64,000 bases of DNA from Mongoliitalea daihaiensis (lineage in GTDB: Bacteria; Bacteroidota; Bacteroidia; Cytophagales; Cyclobacteriaceae), in the NCBI RefSeq assembly GCF_021596945.1, contig NZ_CP063779.1:2950001-3014000 (forward strand). Direction: 5' to 3'. The translations under genes were made by a program, and so were the position numbers. How positions within the stretch are numbered: position 1 is the stretch's first letter; every line of letters starts with the position of its first letter. This document shows positions 1 through 9,683 of the stretch, one piece after another. The notes under the pieces were generated by a model, which ran no database searches, had not been told where the DNA came from, and saw only the letters and a program-made list of their open reading frames with translations.

Positions 1-1
1 A

Positions 2-436
2 ATCATGGATTATGAACTCATCGAATTTGATGCAATGCAGGAAATCAATGGTCGGTTGAGTCCTATTTACCACACCAATGTAATGATGCATGTAGGCTCC
101 GATGTAGCTGTCATTTGTTTAGAAAGTATTCCCTCTTCTGCTGAGCGGTTGCAGGTGCAGGTGTATTTGGAGAAAACTGGTAAAAAAATAATTCCCATTA
201 CAACCAAACAGAAATTTGAATTTGCAGGTAACATGCTGGAGGTGCAAAACGAACAAGGGGAAAAATTTACGGTGATGTCCAACGCTGCTTTGAATTCCCT
301 TAGTACAGCTCAAGTGAAAAGTATTGAGAAGTATACTGAAATAATTGCTCCCCCAATCCCTACTATTGAAAAATTAGGTGGAGGAAGTGCACGGTGCATG
401 ATGGCAGAAATTTTCTTGCCTTTAGTGAAGGTCTGA
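2..436 (+). CDS. ctlX: Amidinotransferase / arginine deiminase-related protein, C-terminal part (ctlX-like)
   Basis: The reading frame is open from the left edge, so this is the last 144 codons of a longer gene. Visible signatures are an IYHTNVMM segment followed by VICLESI, and near the end GGGSARCMMAEIF, where the cysteine is the expected nucleophile of the guanidino-group-modifying fold. These match the arginine deiminase/amidinotransferase relatives called citrulline utilisation hydrolase type (ctlX). Such enzymes act on guanidino or ureido compounds; the substrate here cannot be told. The N-terminal half lies outside the window. Its stop overlaps the end of the convergent SulP gene by 15 bp, so both transcripts probably read into each other. 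Confidence 0.8.
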   Translation: MMDYELIEFDAMQEINGRLSPIYHTNVMMHVGSDVAVICLESIPSSAERLQVQVYLEKTGKKIIPITTKQKFEFAGNMLEVQNEQGEKFTVMSNAALNSLSTAQVKSIEKYTEIIAPPIPTIEKLGGGSARCMMAEIFLPLVKV

Positions 437-1963
437 GATTTTCACCTGTTCGATGTGGATGGTCTCCACTTCGATATTTTTAGTGCTGGCGGCAACCTTA
501 AAATTTTCGATCACTTCTAAGACATCGTAATCTATTACCTTGGAGTGTGAGCCATCGATAATCACTTTTCGGTCTTCTGGAATAGCATTTAAAGCCTTGA
601 TTAGTGCCCCTTTATTGAGAAAGCTTACTTCTTCCGATAGCGTGATGTATAAGGTCTTGCCATTTTCTTCCATGCGCTCTTCCATAAAATGGGAATTACG
701 CAAGTTGGCGAGGAGGATATAGATAATGGAAACACCAATCCCCAAAGCTATCCCAAAAAGTAAATCCAAAAATACTACGCCAAAAACAGTAATGAGGAAC
801 GGGAGAAACTGATTCCAACCCAATTTGGCTTGTGTTTTGAAGAGCGATACACGGGCAAGTTTGTAGCCTACCATAACCAAAATCGCAGCCAAGCTTGCAA
901 GAGGAATTAAATTTAAAATACCCGGTATCAGTATGAAGCTCAAAAGGAGTAAAAAACCATGAATAATTGCTGCTAATTTACTTGAGGCTCCTGCACTGAT
1001 ATTGGCAGAACTTCTTACGATTACCGCTGTCAATGGTAGTCCTCCGATGAATCCATTGATAATATTTCCTATTCCCTGTGCAAAAAGCTCCTGATTAGGG
1101 GGTGAAATTCGTTTATGTGGATCAATTTTATCCGCAGCTTCCACACTTAACAAGGTTTCCAAGCTTCCAATTACGGCAATGGTAATGGCAACAACCCATA
1201 GTTGACGGCTGAAAATTCCGGAAAAATTGGGCGTATGGAACAATGCAATAAATTCATTCCAAGATTCGGCATGTGGCAAGGTTACTCTCAAAGGATTTTC
1301 AAGATAGAATACAGGCCAGAAAGCTTTGAATCCTTCATTGAGTAAGATACCAGCGACAACTACCAAGAGTGGCGCAGGAATAAGCTTTTTCAGAATGAAT
1401 TTATTGACACTTTTACTATCCCATATTCGGAGGATACTGATGGATACCACTCCTATGATGAAAGCTCCTGTTTTGACTTGAGTAGGGGCAGCACCGAAAA
1501 TTTCAAAAGGATTTAAATCTGTCAATTGTGACAATTCTCCAAAGCCAAGAAGATAAGGCGACTGTTTGATTATTAAAATGATACCTATACCAGCCAGCAT
1601 TCCCTTGATCACAGATGTGGGGAAAAAGTAACCTATGACCCCGGCTTTGGAAGCAGCAAAAACCAATTGAATACAACCTGCAAGCACGACTGCTGCCAGG
1701 AAACTTTCAAAACTACCCAATTCTCCAATCGCTGAAAATACAATCACCGTCAAGCCTGCTGCAGGTCCTGAAACAGAGGTATGGGAGCCTGATACTATTC
1801 CAACGACTATTCCTCCAATGATACCGGATATAATTCCTGCAAATAAAGGAGCACCAGATGCCAATGCTATGCCTAAGCACAAGGGGAGAGCAACTAAAAA
1901 CACAACCAGGCCAGCTGGCAGGTCTTTGTGTAGGTTTGCGAAGAGGTCTTTCCCTCTATTCAT
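422..1963 (-). CDS. SulP family inorganic anion transporter with STAS domain
   Basis: A 513-residue integral membrane protein. The N-terminal ~410 residues form about ten to twelve hydrophobic segments, with the SulP-type start (DLPAGLVVFLVALPLCLGIA) and the glycine-rich VSGPAAGLTVIV segment near residue 65. The last ~90 residues are soluble and resemble a STAS domain (VIIDGSHSKVIDYDVLEVI). SulP proteins move sulfate, bicarbonate or related anions; bacteroidotal members often sit beside carbonic anhydrase, but none is seen here, so the anion is unassigned. The ATG lies 10 bp downstream of the purB stop, suggesting co-transcription with purB. Confidence 0.9.
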   Translation of the reverse strand: MNRGKDLFANLHKDLPAGLVVFLVALPLCLGIALASGAPLFAGIISGIIGGIVVGIVSGSHTSVSGPAAGLTVIVFSAIGELGSFESFLAAVVLAGCIQLVFAASKAGVIGYFFPTSVIKGMLAGIGIILIIKQSPYLLGFGELSQLTDLNPFEIFGAAPTQVKTGAFIIGVVSISILRIWDSKSVNKFILKKLIPAPLLVVVAGILLNEGFKAFWPVFYLENPLRVTLPHAESWNEFIALFHTPNFSGIFSRQLWVVAITIAVIGSLETLLSVEAADKIDPHKRISPPNQELFAQGIGNIINGFIGGLPLTAVIVRSSANISAGASSKLAAIIHGFLLLLSFILIPGILNLIPLASLAAILVMVGYKLARVSLFKTQAKLGWNQFLPFLITVFGVVFLDLLFGIALGIGVSIIYILLANLRNSHFMEERMEENGKTLYITLSEEVSFLNKGALIKALNAIPEDRKVIIDGSHSKVIDYDVLEVIENFKVAASTKNIEVETIHIEQVKISDLH

Positions 1964-1972
1964 GGCAGTTTT

Positions 1973-3319
1973 TTAAAAAATACCTGTATAAGTAAATGGG
2001 CTAATCACTCTCAATTCAGCTTTGATCGACTCAGAAACTTGTAATCCCTCAATAAAGGATTTGATGGACGTTTCTGTAATTTTCGTATTTGTCCGAGTCA
2101 ATTCTTTCAATGCTTCATATGGCCTTGGATAGCCTTCTCTTCTCAATATAGTTTGAATAGCTTCAGCAACTACAGCCCAGTTTTCTTCCAAATCAGTCGC
2201 GATGGCTTCCTCATTCAACTCCAGTTTATTCAACCCTTTGATCAAAGACTCAAAAGAAATCAGCATGTGTGCTAATGGAACGCCAATAGTCCGAAGGACT
2301 GTAGAATCTGTCAAATCCCGCTGAAGACGACTGATAGGCAGCTTAGCCGATAAATGTTCTAATATTGCATTGGCTATACCCAAATTACCTTCTGCATTTT
2401 CAAAATCAATCGGATTAACTTTATGGGGCATCGCAGACGAACCAATTTCTCCTGCTTTAATTTTTTGCTTGAAGTAATTCATAGCCACATACTGCCAGAT
2501 GTCTTTGGATAAATCCAATAAAATAGTGTTGATGCGTTTCAACGCATCAAAACAGGCAGCTAAATTATCGTAATGCTCAATCTGTGTTGTCGGATAGGAG
2601 CGTTCCAAATGCAGATAGGAGGATACAAAGTTCTTTGCAAAACCATTCCAATCGATCAAGGGATACGCAACATGATGCGCATTCATATTCCCTGTTGCAC
2701 CTCCAAACTTAGCCGAGAATGGCACTTGATGAAGCTGAGTTAACTGGTTCTCTAATCGTGTTACAAATACTTGGATTTCTTTTCCTAAACGTGTGGGAGA
2801 AGCAGGCTGTCCATGAGTCTTTGCAAGCATGGGGATATCTTTCCAAGCCTCAACTTGAGTTTTTAATTTGTTGACAACTTCCTGCAAAGAAGGTAGAAGT
2901 ACCTTTGCAAGTCCATCTTTCAGCATCATGGGGGTAGCTGTATTATTGATATCCTGGGAGGTCAATCCAAAGTGAATAAATTCTTGGTAGGCCCCCAGTC
3001 CAATGGAATCAAATTTTTCCTTGAGAAAATACTCTACGGCTTTTACATCATGGTTGGTGACTTTTTCCGTCTCTTTGATGATTTCAGCATCTTTTTCTGT
3101 GAAATCAGTTACGATCGCTCTCATTTCCCAAAACTTAGATGGGTGTATGGTTGCAAGCTGTGGGAGTGGCAATTCACACAATGCTATAAAATACTCCACT
3201 TCCACATGTACTCGGTATTTGATAAGGGCGTATTCTGAGAAAAAAGCACGGAGAGTGGCAGTTTTTGTTCCATATCTACCGTCGATAGAACTGACTGCTG
3301 TAAGTGTACTGAGGTTCAT
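1973..3319 (-). CDS. purB: Adenylosuccinate lyase
   Basis: PurB catalyses two beta-eliminations in purine synthesis: SAICAR to AICAR plus fumarate, and adenylosuccinate to AMP plus fumarate. The 448-residue protein carries the superfamily signature SSAMPHKVNPIDFENAEGN in the C-terminal half, the HGQPASPT segment near residue 165 and the TSQDINNTA segment. Length and the N-terminus MNLSTLTAVSSIDGRYG resemble the E. coli-type enzyme. I chose the ATG at 3319 because it matches that family start; a TTG six codons upstream is in frame but less likely. It is followed by the SulP gene after 9 bp and is divergent from the DUF5916 gene. Confidence 0.95.
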   Translation of the reverse strand: MNLSTLTAVSSIDGRYGTKTATLRAFFSEYALIKYRVHVEVEYFIALCELPLPQLATIHPSKFWEMRAIVTDFTEKDAEIIKETEKVTNHDVKAVEYFLKEKFDSIGLGAYQEFIHFGLTSQDINNTATPMMLKDGLAKVLLPSLQEVVNKLKTQVEAWKDIPMLAKTHGQPASPTRLGKEIQVFVTRLENQLTQLHQVPFSAKFGGATGNMNAHHVAYPLIDWNGFAKNFVSSYLHLERSYPTTQIEHYDNLAACFDALKRINTILLDLSKDIWQYVAMNYFKQKIKAGEIGSSAMPHKVNPIDFENAEGNLGIANAILEHLSAKLPISRLQRDLTDSTVLRTIGVPLAHMLISFESLIKGLNKLELNEEAIATDLEENWAVVAEAIQTILRREGYPRPYEALKELTRTNTKITETSIKSFIEGLQVSESIKAELRVISPFTYTGIF

Positions 3320-3468
3320 TGCTGGAATGTTTGTCAAGCTTCAAATTTAGTAGTTTAGGATGAAAATTTGGTGTTCCATCCAAATTTAAATATTGGTTTG
3401 CATACCTGATATTGACCGAAAGAAAAAAAGAACGCTTTCCAGATACCTAGCCTCCGTAAGTTTGCAGC

Positions 3469-5661
3469 ATGAAATATTTTCTTTTAGCGGCGTCCTTTCT
3501 TGTGGTATTTTCTGGTTTTTCAGCTAACAACAAAGATCGAGAGTTTGGGGTGCAAGTGAATGAAGCCATCAAAGTAGTTTCCTTGGATGGAAGTATAGGT
3601 GAGGAGGAGTGGGCCGATGCGGACTTGATTGAAGGATTTGTACAGCAAATTCCCAAGGAAGGAATGCCTGCCACCAACCGTACGGAAGTCAAACTAAAGT
3701 ACGATGAGAATTTTTTATATGTTGCAGCTAAGCTTTACCACGGAGTAGGTGAGGGGTATGTGGTTTCCTCTTTAAAAAGAGATTTTCGTTTTTATGAAAG
3801 TGATGCATTTGCAATTACCATAGGACCGTACGATGATGGTAACAATGGCTTTATGTTTGCAGTCAGTCCTTACAATGTACAAATGGAAGGACTCATTCAC
3901 AATGGAGATCGTGTTTCTGATGTCTGGGATAATAAATGGTACTCTTCTGTCAAGCGCTTTGATGACCATTGGGAGGTCGAAATGGCAATTCCCTTTAAAA
4001 CACTGAGATATACAGAAGGATCTCATTACTGGAGGGTGAATTTTATCAGAAATGATCGAAAAAACTTTGAACGTTCATCTTGGGTGCCTGTACCTCTCAA
4101 TCAACGCATTCAAGGCATAGCCTTTTCGGGTTACCTCAATTGGGATAAACCTTTGAAAAAGCCTGGGGCAAACATTGCAGTCATTCCCTATACTGCTGTC
4201 AATGGCTCAAAAGATTACAGGACAGAAGAACCTACGAATACTGGAGTTGCTGCTGGCTTTGACGCTAAAATAGCCATTACTCCGTCGATGAATTTGGACT
4301 TGACATTTAATCCTGATTTTTCCACTGTAGAAGTGGATCAGCAACAGACTAATCTCAATCGATTTGAACTCTTTTTCCCCGAACGCAGGCAGTTTTTCTT
4401 AGAAAATGCAGACTTATTTGGGGATTTTGGCTTTCGGCAAATTCGCCCTTTTTTCTCTAGAAGAATAGGGATTGCTACCGATAGTATTGGGAGAAGCTCT
4501 AACAATCGCATTTTGTATGGGGCAAGACTCAATGGAAATGTAGGGGATAATTTGCGTGTAGGATTGTTGAATATGCAGACTGCGGATGAGCTTTCTGTAG
4601 GATACCCTGGTCAAAATTATACGGTGGCTACTGCTCAAAAGAAAATTTTCAGTCGCTCCAATATAGCCGGTATCTTTGTTAATAGACAGACAACAGGAGA
4701 AATTCGTGAGGGAAGCCCCATTACCACGTTCAATAGAGTAGCAGGATTAGATTACAACCTCTTATCAGCCGATAACAAGTGGACTGGAAAGTTTTTTTAT
4801 CATCGTTCTTTTGGCCCAACCGCCAATATTGATCCCCAAGCCTTCGCCTCTCACTTGAGTTACAACACCAAAAAGTTTAACCTGCAATGGAACCAAGAGT
4901 TTGTGGGAGAAGATTATAATGCAGAAGTGGGTTTTGTCCCAAGAAGAAGTTATTGGAGATTGGAGCCTAATGCGATGTTTAGACTTGTAGCGAAACCTGA
5001 GAGCAAAGTATTTCAACAAACTTTTCAAGTACGCTATGACCTGTACAAAGATCAGGATTTTGGTCAGACATTGGATCAGAATGTGACCTTTGCCTATCGA
5101 TTGTATTTCAAAAATACGTCCACTATACAAGCTCGAGTGTTCAACGAATACATTTATTTATTCAGGCCTTTTGATCCGACAAGATCTGGCGGGAAGCAAT
5201 TAGAGGCTGGTACGGATTATCGCTATACTCGAGCAGGGATTACCTATACATCTGATAGTAGAAAGCTGTTTAATTATTCTTCCACCGTTTATACTGGAGA
5301 GTTTTTCAACGGAGAGCGTTTATATGTAAACACCAATTTAAACTACAGATTACAACCCTTCGGGAATATTTCTTTATATGCTGAATATAACAAACTGCAA
5401 TTTCCTGAGCCTTACAACTCAGCTGATTTATGGCTAATAGGTCCTCGAATGGAACTTTCTTTTACAGACAAACTGTTTTTGAGTACCTTTGTGCAATACA
5501 ATTCTCAGATTGAAAACATCAATATCAACACACGATTTCAGTGGAGATTCAAACCTGTTTCCGATTTGTTTGTTGTGTACACAGATAATTATTTGCCGGA
5601 GAACTTCCAAATTAAGAACCGTGCATTAATTTTGAAGCTTACTTATTGGATCAACGTGTAA
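3469..5661 (+). CDS. DUF5916 outer-membrane protein with N-terminal carbohydrate-binding-like domain
   Basis: A 730-residue exported protein with a signal peptide (MKYFLLAASFLVVFSGFSA). Residues ~30-215 look like a CBM9-type beta-sandwich (LDGSIGEEEWADAD, NFLYVAAKLY, HWEVEMAIPFKTLRY). The remainder matches DUF5916, a family predicted to form an outer-membrane beta-barrel, with FNPDFSTVEVDQQQ and FFPERRQFFLEN as recognisable segments and alternating aromatic strands to the C-terminus, which ends in a hydrophobic strand. Function in this family is not established. The next gene starts 14 bp later, suggesting an operon with the reductase. Confidence 0.82.
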   Translation: MKYFLLAASFLVVFSGFSANNKDREFGVQVNEAIKVVSLDGSIGEEEWADADLIEGFVQQIPKEGMPATNRTEVKLKYDENFLYVAAKLYHGVGEGYVVSSLKRDFRFYESDAFAITIGPYDDGNNGFMFAVSPYNVQMEGLIHNGDRVSDVWDNKWYSSVKRFDDHWEVEMAIPFKTLRYTEGSHYWRVNFIRNDRKNFERSSWVPVPLNQRIQGIAFSGYLNWDKPLKKPGANIAVIPYTAVNGSKDYRTEEPTNTGVAAGFDAKIAITPSMNLDLTFNPDFSTVEVDQQQTNLNRFELFFPERRQFFLENADLFGDFGFRQIRPFFSRRIGIATDSIGRSSNNRILYGARLNGNVGDNLRVGLLNMQTADELSVGYPGQNYTVATAQKKIFSRSNIAGIFVNRQTTGEIREGSPITTFNRVAGLDYNLLSADNKWTGKFFYHRSFGPTANIDPQAFASHLSYNTKKFNLQWNQEFVGEDYNAEVGFVPRRSYWRLEPNAMFRLVAKPESKVFQQTFQVRYDLYKDQDFGQTLDQNVTFAYRLYFKNTSTIQARVFNEYIYLFRPFDPTRSGGKQLEAGTDYRYTRAGITYTSDSRKLFNYSSTVYTGEFFNGERLYVNTNLNYRLQPFGNISLYAEYNKLQFPEPYNSADLWLIGPRMELSFTDKLFLSTFVQYNSQIENININTRFQWRFKPVSDLFVVYTDNYLPENFQIKNRALILKLTYWINV

Positions 5662-5675
5662 TCGGAAAAGCGGGT

Positions 5676-6782
5676 ATGTTTAATTTATTTAAGAAAAAAA
5701 AATCAGAGCCTAGCAAAGGCTCTCAGTATATCTCTTTAAAAGTCAGAGAAGTAGTCAAAGAAACAGCAGATACAGTTACTATTTATTTTGAGCAGCCGGA
5801 GCCATACCTAGAGTACAAGCCGGGTCAGTTTCTAACACTGATTCTTGAAATCGAAGGGAAAGAAGTTCGTCGCTCCTATAGCTTGTGTACTTCTCCTTTT
5901 GTGGATCCGTATCCCGGGATATCTGTCAAAAGAGTGGCAGGAGGATTGGTCTCTAATTATTTAAATGATCAAATTCGTCCAGGAAAAACCATCGAAATCA
6001 TGAAGCCTTTGGGCAATTTCACGACAAGTTTTCATTCACAAAACAAGCGAAACTTTGTGATGGTAGCTGGAGGCTCAGGAATTACGCCAATCATGGGAAT
6101 CCTTAAATCTGTGTTGATCAATGAGCCTCAGTCTAAAGTAAGTCTCCTCTATTGCAGCAGATCAGAGGAGCAGATCATATTTAAAAAAGCGCTGGAATCT
6201 CTTGGAGAAAAGTATGGAGACCGTTTGGAAGTGACACACAATTTGAGTCAGCCTGGGTCTGCTTGGACAGGTTGGTCAGGTAGATTGGAAGAGGCTAGAA
6301 TTACTGAATTCTATCATAAAGTGTCAGAAGATACAACCTTTGACCCCTTGTTTTTCGTCTGTGGTCCTGAAGGTATCATGGACGTGACCAAACAAACTTT
6401 GAGCGCCTTGGGAGTGTCCACTGAACAACTATTGAGCGAAAGCTTTTACAGCGATTTGGATGCTAAAGAAAAGACTATGGAGGCAGAGGGTAAATTAGCA
6501 CCCTCCCTGACCAGAGAAATAGAAATAGAATTAGAAGGTCAAACCTATCAAGTTGAAGTTTCTCCAGGAAAAACAATTCTGGATGCAGGATTGGATCAAG
6601 ATATTGATATGCCATATAGCTGTCAAAGTGGATTGTGTACTGCTTGCAGAGGTAGGCTTATTTCTGGGAAGGTGGACATGATCGAAGATGCCGGCTTAAG
6701 CCCAAGCGAGATTGCTGAAGGATTTATTTTGTGTTGCTCAGCAAAACCAGCCAGTGGAGATATAAAGATTAGAATTGAATAG
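5676..6782 (+). CDS. Ferredoxin-NAD(P)H reductase with C-terminal 2Fe-2S domain (PaaE/flavohaemoprotein reductase-like)
   Basis: A 368-residue flavin reductase. An FAD-binding domain comes first (PGQFLTLIL, then RRSYSLCTSP as the RxYS motif), then an NAD(P)-binding domain (GGSGITPIMGI, and CGPEGIMD), then a plant-type [2Fe-2S] ferredoxin domain with the C-x4-C-x2-C cluster in YSCQSGLCTACRG and a final cysteine in ILCCSA. This order is that of PaaE, the electron-transfer subunit of phenylacetyl-CoA epoxygenase, but no paaABCD genes are nearby, so a general electron-transfer role is equally possible. An in-frame TTG at 5646 overlaps the previous gene; the ATG at 5676 is preferred. Confidence 0.9.
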   Translation: MFNLFKKKKSEPSKGSQYISLKVREVVKETADTVTIYFEQPEPYLEYKPGQFLTLILEIEGKEVRRSYSLCTSPFVDPYPGISVKRVAGGLVSNYLNDQIRPGKTIEIMKPLGNFTTSFHSQNKRNFVMVAGGSGITPIMGILKSVLINEPQSKVSLLYCSRSEEQIIFKKALESLGEKYGDRLEVTHNLSQPGSAWTGWSGRLEEARITEFYHKVSEDTTFDPLFFVCGPEGIMDVTKQTLSALGVSTEQLLSESFYSDLDAKEKTMEAEGKLAPSLTREIEIELEGQTYQVEVSPGKTILDAGLDQDIDMPYSCQSGLCTACRGRLISGKVDMIEDAGLSPSEIAEGFILCCSAKPASGDIKIRIE

Positions 6783-6784
6783 CC

Positions 6785-7276
6785 TTGGAAATTACAGCAC
6801 TTAGAAATATATACGCAAAATTGGAACGGAACACCTTGATTTTGATAGCTGTTCCGCTTCCTTTTTTTGGCTTCGCCTATTTATATACGCAAAGTCCAAT
6901 TATGGAATTAAATCTGCCAGCAGAAAACTCTTTTTGGGGTGGATTTAGCTTAACCTTTCTCATTACGCTTCTTGCAGGACATTACATTGCCTTCCATAGT
7001 AATCTTGGCAAGGCAAAGAACCCATCCTTGGATATCACCCAAAAAGTCCAAATTTATGCCAAAGCTACTATGATTCGATTTTGGTTTTTGTTTGGGATTG
7101 CCATGTGGGGTTCATTTGCATTGATGATTACTCAAAACCCCCTCTTTACCATTATTTTAGCCTTAAACTTGATTTTTTTCTCCTTAGGCAAGCCTACCCC
7201 AGATAGGATTGTTCGTCTGCTAAAATTAAAAGGGGAGGAGCGTCAGCAGGTGGAAGAATTGAAAAAGAGGATTTAA
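6785..7276 (+). CDS. Small four-helix membrane protein, function unknown
   Basis: Predicted 163-residue inner-membrane protein with four hydrophobic stretches: around residues 18-36, 47-68, 98-118 and 122-140. The C-terminus is charged (KLKGEERQQVEELKKRI). The start is uncertain: the first usable codon is TTG at 6785, two bases after the stop of the reductase gene, and no ATG occurs before the second helix, so translational coupling to the reductase is the simplest reading. I recognise no family. The stop overlaps the convergent carboxypeptidase gene by 4 bp. Confidence 0.7.
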   Translation: MEITALRNIYAKLERNTLILIAVPLPFFGFAYLYTQSPIMELNLPAENSFWGGFSLTFLITLLAGHYIAFHSNLGKAKNPSLDITQKVQIYAKATMIRFWFLFGIAMWGSFALMITQNPLFTIILALNLIFFSLGKPTPDRIVRLLKLKGEERQQVEELKKRI

Positions 7277-8583
7277 AACTCCTCTTTTACAAATAATAAT
7301 ACCTTTTCCATTTCCCTTCTCACTTCAGAGGCTTTATTAAGATAATTGCTATTCATGAAAGCAAATGCATACACCCTACCTGAGTCTCCTTTGATATAGC
7401 CAATCAGCGAATGATTGTTGGACATGGTGCCAGTTTTGGCAAACACGTATGGTCTTTGAGCCTTGTAATTGTTTTTGATGGTTCCATTGATTCCTCCCTG
7501 AGGGAAAATACGCATCAATTCAGCGCGAGGCAATTCTTCTTCCAGCTTGCTAAGGAGCTGAATCATTGCTCGTGGTGTGCTGAGATTATGACGGGAAAGA
7601 CCCGATCCATCTACCCATTGTGCTTTGTCAGGCAAATCATTCAGGTAGGTTTTTTGGATAAATTCAATAGCTCTTTCGGCATCCAATTCTGCAAATAAAT
7701 AATCAGAAACCATTAGCAGTAATTGTTCGGCGATAAAGTTGTCAGATTCCTGCATCAATTCAATCCATAAGGGTCGAAGACTCCCGGACTTGAAGAGCTT
7801 GTGGTTTGCTGGAAGAGTCTGTGTATGCAAGCTTACTTTTTTCTTTAGCAGATATTCCATCAGCTGTTGGGTGAGTTCAGGAGATGTGATAAATGGAAGC
7901 TCTGCTCTTGCTTGATTATAGGTGTTTGGATTGTAAAAAAATGTATTGGAATGCAGGTCTCGCTCCATTTTCCAGGTAGATTTGTCATAGGTCTTGATCA
8001 TGGAAGCAAAGACAGGTACTTGAGCTTGTGGCTTTTTTTGCTGGATGTTGAAAATAGCAAGATTTCCGAATATAGGAAGGGGTGAGCGCTCAGCAGAATA
8101 GGCATAGTAATAATCATCCCATTGCCAACCATAGCCGAAGGCATGATCTTTCCAGTTGTTGTAGGAAAGCTGAATCTCAGAAAATCGATTCAAAAATTGA
8201 TCAATTCGGCTATTGTTATTGACCTTGTGGTATTGCCAACTTGGGTCACCTGCTCCCCAAATTTTGATGGTATTTCCTTCGGTTACATACCGAAAAGTAT
8301 GGGTGCTATCTCGAAGTGTTTTGAGGGTAGCGTAGAAAGTAAAAATTTTGACGGTGGAAGCTGGGATAAAGTTGAGATGGCTGTTTTTTTCATAGATAAC
8401 TTGCTGACTGTCCAGATCCACCAAGACAAAGCCGGTTAAGTGATTGTCAAAAAAGGAGCCTATGCCTAAAAGGTCATCGAATCGCTCATATTTTTGTCTG
8501 ATTTCTTCTGATTGAGCAAAAACCAAAGCAGGGACAAAAATGCTCAGTATGCAAGCAAGCCTAATCACATGAATTATACGCAT
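7273..8583 (-). CDS. dacB: D-alanyl-D-alanine carboxypeptidase/endopeptidase, PBP4 type (peptidase S13)
   Basis: A periplasmic penicillin-binding protein that trims or cleaves peptidoglycan stem peptides. The 436-residue product has a signal peptide (ending near VFAQ) and all three catalytic motifs: SxxK as S76-T-V-K79, SDN in ESDNFIAEQLL, and KTG in FAKTGTMSNNHS. S13 members have an extra domain between the first and second motif, and the spacing here fits that. The downstream end meets a small membrane protein gene convergently. It is transcribed after the yggS-DUF423 pair, with only 3 bp between it and the DUF423 gene, so the three may be one operon. Confidence 0.9.
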   Translation of the reverse strand: MRIIHVIRLACILSIFVPALVFAQSEEIRQKYERFDDLLGIGSFFDNHLTGFVLVDLDSQQVIYEKNSHLNFIPASTVKIFTFYATLKTLRDSTHTFRYVTEGNTIKIWGAGDPSWQYHKVNNNSRIDQFLNRFSEIQLSYNNWKDHAFGYGWQWDDYYYAYSAERSPLPIFGNLAIFNIQQKKPQAQVPVFASMIKTYDKSTWKMERDLHSNTFFYNPNTYNQARAELPFITSPELTQQLMEYLLKKKVSLHTQTLPANHKLFKSGSLRPLWIELMQESDNFIAEQLLLMVSDYLFAELDAERAIEFIQKTYLNDLPDKAQWVDGSGLSRHNLSTPRAMIQLLSKLEEELPRAELMRIFPQGGINGTIKNNYKAQRPYVFAKTGTMSNNHSLIGYIKGDSGRVYAFAFMNSNYLNKASEVRREMEKVLLFVKEEF

Positions 8584-8586
8584 AGT

Positions 8587-8958
8587 TTAGGCTTTTACTC
8601 GAATTAAATTTAACCATCCAGCTATGAAGGCTACTCCTCCAAGTGGAGTAATGGCGCCAAGCCACGTAATACCCGTAATGCTGAGCACGTACAGAGAACC
8701 TGAAAAAATCAAAATCCCAATCACTAACAGCCAATAAGAAAGTTTTATATTTTTGAGTGTTGGTTGCAGTGTGTTCCAAATAGCTAACACCAAGATGCCC
8801 AAGGCATGGTAGAAATGATATTTAACGGCAGTTTCAAATGTTTCCAATCTTCCATTGGCTTCTAAGATTGGTTGCAATCCATGCGCTCCAAAAGCACCAA
8901 TACCAACTGCCAATGCGAGCATCAGCGAAGCTACTGTAATCCAAGAATGCTTATTCAT
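8587..8958 (-). CDS. DUF423 family membrane protein (YgdD-like)
   Basis: A 123-residue protein with four hydrophobic helices and the typical DUF423 segments GAFGAHGL near residue 22 and YHFYHALGILVLA near residue 45. The family is widespread but its function is not known. An in-frame start further upstream would run through the yggS gene; I prefer ATG at 8958, which follows the yggS stop by one base and begins MNKHSWITVAS, like other members. The tight spacing suggests translational coupling with yggS upstream and with dacB downstream. Confidence 0.88.
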   Translation of the reverse strand: MNKHSWITVASLMLALAVGIGAFGAHGLQPILEANGRLETFETAVKYHFYHALGILVLAIWNTLQPTLKNIKLSYWLLVIGILIFSGSLYVLSITGITWLGAITPLGGVAFIAGWLNLIRVKA

Positions 8959-8959
8959 A

Positions 8960-9634
8960 TCATTGATAATTTCGTTCCCCAAAAATAGCGCTTCCCACAC
9001 GTATCATGGTGCTACCTTCTTCTTGTGCGATAAGGTAATCTCCACTCATCCCCATGGAAAGCTCTTGTAAAGATACGTTTGAAGGTAATGTTTCGTTTTT
9101 GAGTGCATCAGCGATGCTTTTCAAAGAGCGGAATTCACTGCGAATTTGCGCTTCATTTTCCGTATAGGTCGCCATCCCCATCAAGCCCACAATTTTCACC
9201 GAATCCAACTTGGCTGTTTCAGGGGCATGCAAGAGTGCTTTTAATTCGCTTTCATCTAATCCAAATTTGCTTTCTTCCTGGGCAATGTAGACTTGAAGCA
9301 AGACCTGTATGATGCGATTGTTTTTTTTGGCTTCTTTATCGATTTCCTTCAATAATTTGAGGGAATCAACACTGTGGATTAAATGCACAAAAGGAGCAAT
9401 GTATTTCACCTTATTTCGCTGTAAATGGCCAATCATATGCCAACGGATATCGGATGGCAATTGCTCGGCTTTTTCGCTCATTTCCTGAACTTTGTTTTCT
9501 CCAAAATCCCGAACTCCTGCTTCATAGGCTTGCATAAGCATTTCCTTGGGCTTAGTCTTACTCACCGCTACCAAGGTACAGGATGGATTTGCAAATGTAT
9601 TTTTTAGGGAAATTAGATTTTCTTTCAGGTTCAT
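8960..9634 (-). CDS. yggS: YggS/PROSC family pyridoxal-phosphate homeostasis protein
   Basis: A 224-residue PLP-binding protein of the alanine-racemase N-terminal fold that helps control free PLP and amino-acid pools. The PLP lysine lies in LVAVSKTKP near residue 25. Other family marks are DFGENKVQE, WHMIGHLQRNKVKY and the C-terminal LSMGMSGDY with GSTMIRVGSAIFG. The ATG at 9634 (MNLKENL) is chosen over an upstream in-frame start that would add nine atypical residues. It is divergent from the GH3-type synthetase gene, with about 50 bp between their starts, so promoters must lie in or near that gap. Confidence 0.93.
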   Translation of the reverse strand: MNLKENLISLKNTFANPSCTLVAVSKTKPKEMLMQAYEAGVRDFGENKVQEMSEKAEQLPSDIRWHMIGHLQRNKVKYIAPFVHLIHSVDSLKLLKEIDKEAKKNNRIIQVLLQVYIAQEESKFGLDESELKALLHAPETAKLDSVKIVGLMGMATYTENEAQIRSEFRSLKSIADALKNETLPSNVSLQELSMGMSGDYLIAQEEGSTMIRVGSAIFGERNYQ

Positions 9635-9683
9635 TCGCTTAATTTTGGTAAGTTGGAACAACGCTCAGCACACAGACAAAGAT

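Noticed and set aside
5646-5675. Upstream TTG start for the PaaE-like reductase
   Set aside because: It would overlap the DUF5916 gene and add ten residues of no family character; ATG at 5676 is adequate.
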